This document shows positions 13,091 to 13,316 of a stretch of 13,316 nt of DNA, piece by piece. The notes beneath the pieces were generated by a model. The model saw nothing but the letters and a program-made list of their open reading frames with translations, did no database searches and was not told the origin of the DNA. The stretch covers positions 1 to 13,316 of the forward strand of contig CANJXD010000111.1 of assembly GCA_947478535.1 (NCBI GenBank). The letters run 5' to 3'. The translations under genes and the position numbers were made by a program. The number at the start of each line of letters is the position of its first letter. The stretch's first letter is position 1. This DNA comes from Acetobacteraceae bacterium. Lineage in GTDB: Bacteria; Pseudomonadota; Alphaproteobacteria; Acetobacterales; Acetobacteraceae.

Positions 13091-13316
13091 ATGCGCCAAG
13101 ACGCCGCCCTGCCCCCCGCCCTTCTCAATGCGCCTGCCGCCGCGCGTTTTCTGGGCGTATCGACTGCGACTCTGTGGAGACTGTGCAAAACAGCGTGCAA
13201 ATCTTTCCAGATTCCCTGGGTAAACAGCGTCCAAAAGTTTCCACCCAGGGTCATGCGATCATCCGGCCTTTGCGCTGGAGAATCTGGGGTGTTGGCTATG
13301 GATCTGATTGCCAAAA
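13091..13316 (+). CDS. Partial AlpA/excisionase-like helix-turn-helix protein, possibly damaged
   Basis: The frame from ATG 13091 is open to the window end (75 codons, no stop), so the gene is cut by the window edge. Residues 9-34 (PALLNAPAAARFLGVSTATLWRLCKT) are a good match to the small MerR/AlpA-type helix-turn-helix proteins that act as excisionases or prophage/island regulators. After that the sequence departs from the family. A 33-bp segment (13188-13220) is repeated imperfectly at 13222-13250 with a 34-bp offset, which is not a multiple of three. The conserved RWR-like wing is readable only in another frame (about 13271-13283). A duplication with frameshifts, and so a pseudogene, is plausible. 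No clear ribosome-binding site is seen. Such genes mark mobile elements, which agrees with the nearby tRNA-Arg. Confidence 0.5.
   Translation, partial: MRQDAALPPALLNAPAAARFLGVSTATLWRLCKTACKSFQIPWVNSVQKFPPRVMRSSGLCAGESGVLAMDLIAK
13188..13250 (+). repeat. Imperfect tandem duplication with GTGCAAA-like motifs
   Basis: Copy 1 (13188-13220) and copy 2 (13222-13250) share AAACAGCGT, CAAA, TTTCCA and a GGGT end; copy 2 lacks four bases. GTGCAAA occurs at 13183 and 13195 and GTCCAAA at 13229, i.e. 12 and 34 bp apart. It lies inside the AlpA-like open frame and either damaged that gene or is a protein-binding array. Confidence 0.7.

Noticed and set aside
12473..13316. CRISPR array or second tRNA-end attachment repeat
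   Set aside because: The short repeats differ in length and spacing and lack regular spacers; no copy of the tRNA 3' end was found within the window.

Overview
The window is uniformly GC-rich, densely packed chromosomal DNA, with ATGA, GTGA and TGATG overlaps inside operons. The gene types (Bug-type tricarboxylate receptor, E. coli-type IlvD, AtzG/amidase pair, HupE) and codon use fit an alphaproteobacterium, most likely of the Acetobacteraceae (Roseomonas-like). That placement is an inference from gene content, not from a phylogenetic marker.

Layout. (1) 48-1863, plus strand: a Bug/TctC-type periplasmic solute receptor and an aspartate/glutamate-hydantoin racemase superfamily protein that lacks both usual catalytic cysteines. 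(2) 1868-5339: a divergent envelope-signalling block. On the minus strand, a secreted PepSY protein is followed by a cytochrome b561. On the plus strand, a second secreted PepSY protein is followed by an OmpR-family response regulator and a histidine kinase. The 140-bp divergent spacer holds four CTGAA-like half-sites in a symmetric array with 11-bp pairs, a good candidate operator for the regulator. (3) 5343-7199, minus strand: ilvD (dihydroxy-acid dehydratase). (4) 7358-10001, plus strand: a five-gene operon of ArsR-type repressor, AHSA1/SRPBCC protein, DUF1579 protein, cytoplasmic Asp-box (BNR) beta-propeller and MoaD/ThiS-like sulfur carrier. It appears to start from a leaderless promoter overlapped by a palindromic operator. 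(5) 10006-12270, minus strand: an AtzG-like small subunit, a GatA-type amidase and a HupE/UreJ metal permease. (6) 12396-12472: tRNA-Arg(CCT). (7) 12473-13316: a largely non-coding, compositionally mixed stretch with short repeats, ending in a partial AlpA-like helix-turn-helix gene. This is probably the edge of an integrated element at the tRNA.

The most distinctive unit is block 4. It pairs a ubiquitin-fold sulfur carrier ending in Gly-Gly with a non-secreted beta-propeller under its own ArsR repressor, and I know of no established function for it. Block 2 looks like a self-contained PepSY-cytochrome b561 regulon. Three convergent gene pairs are separated by only 3-4 bp, so transcription in these places must end inside, or read into, the opposing gene.
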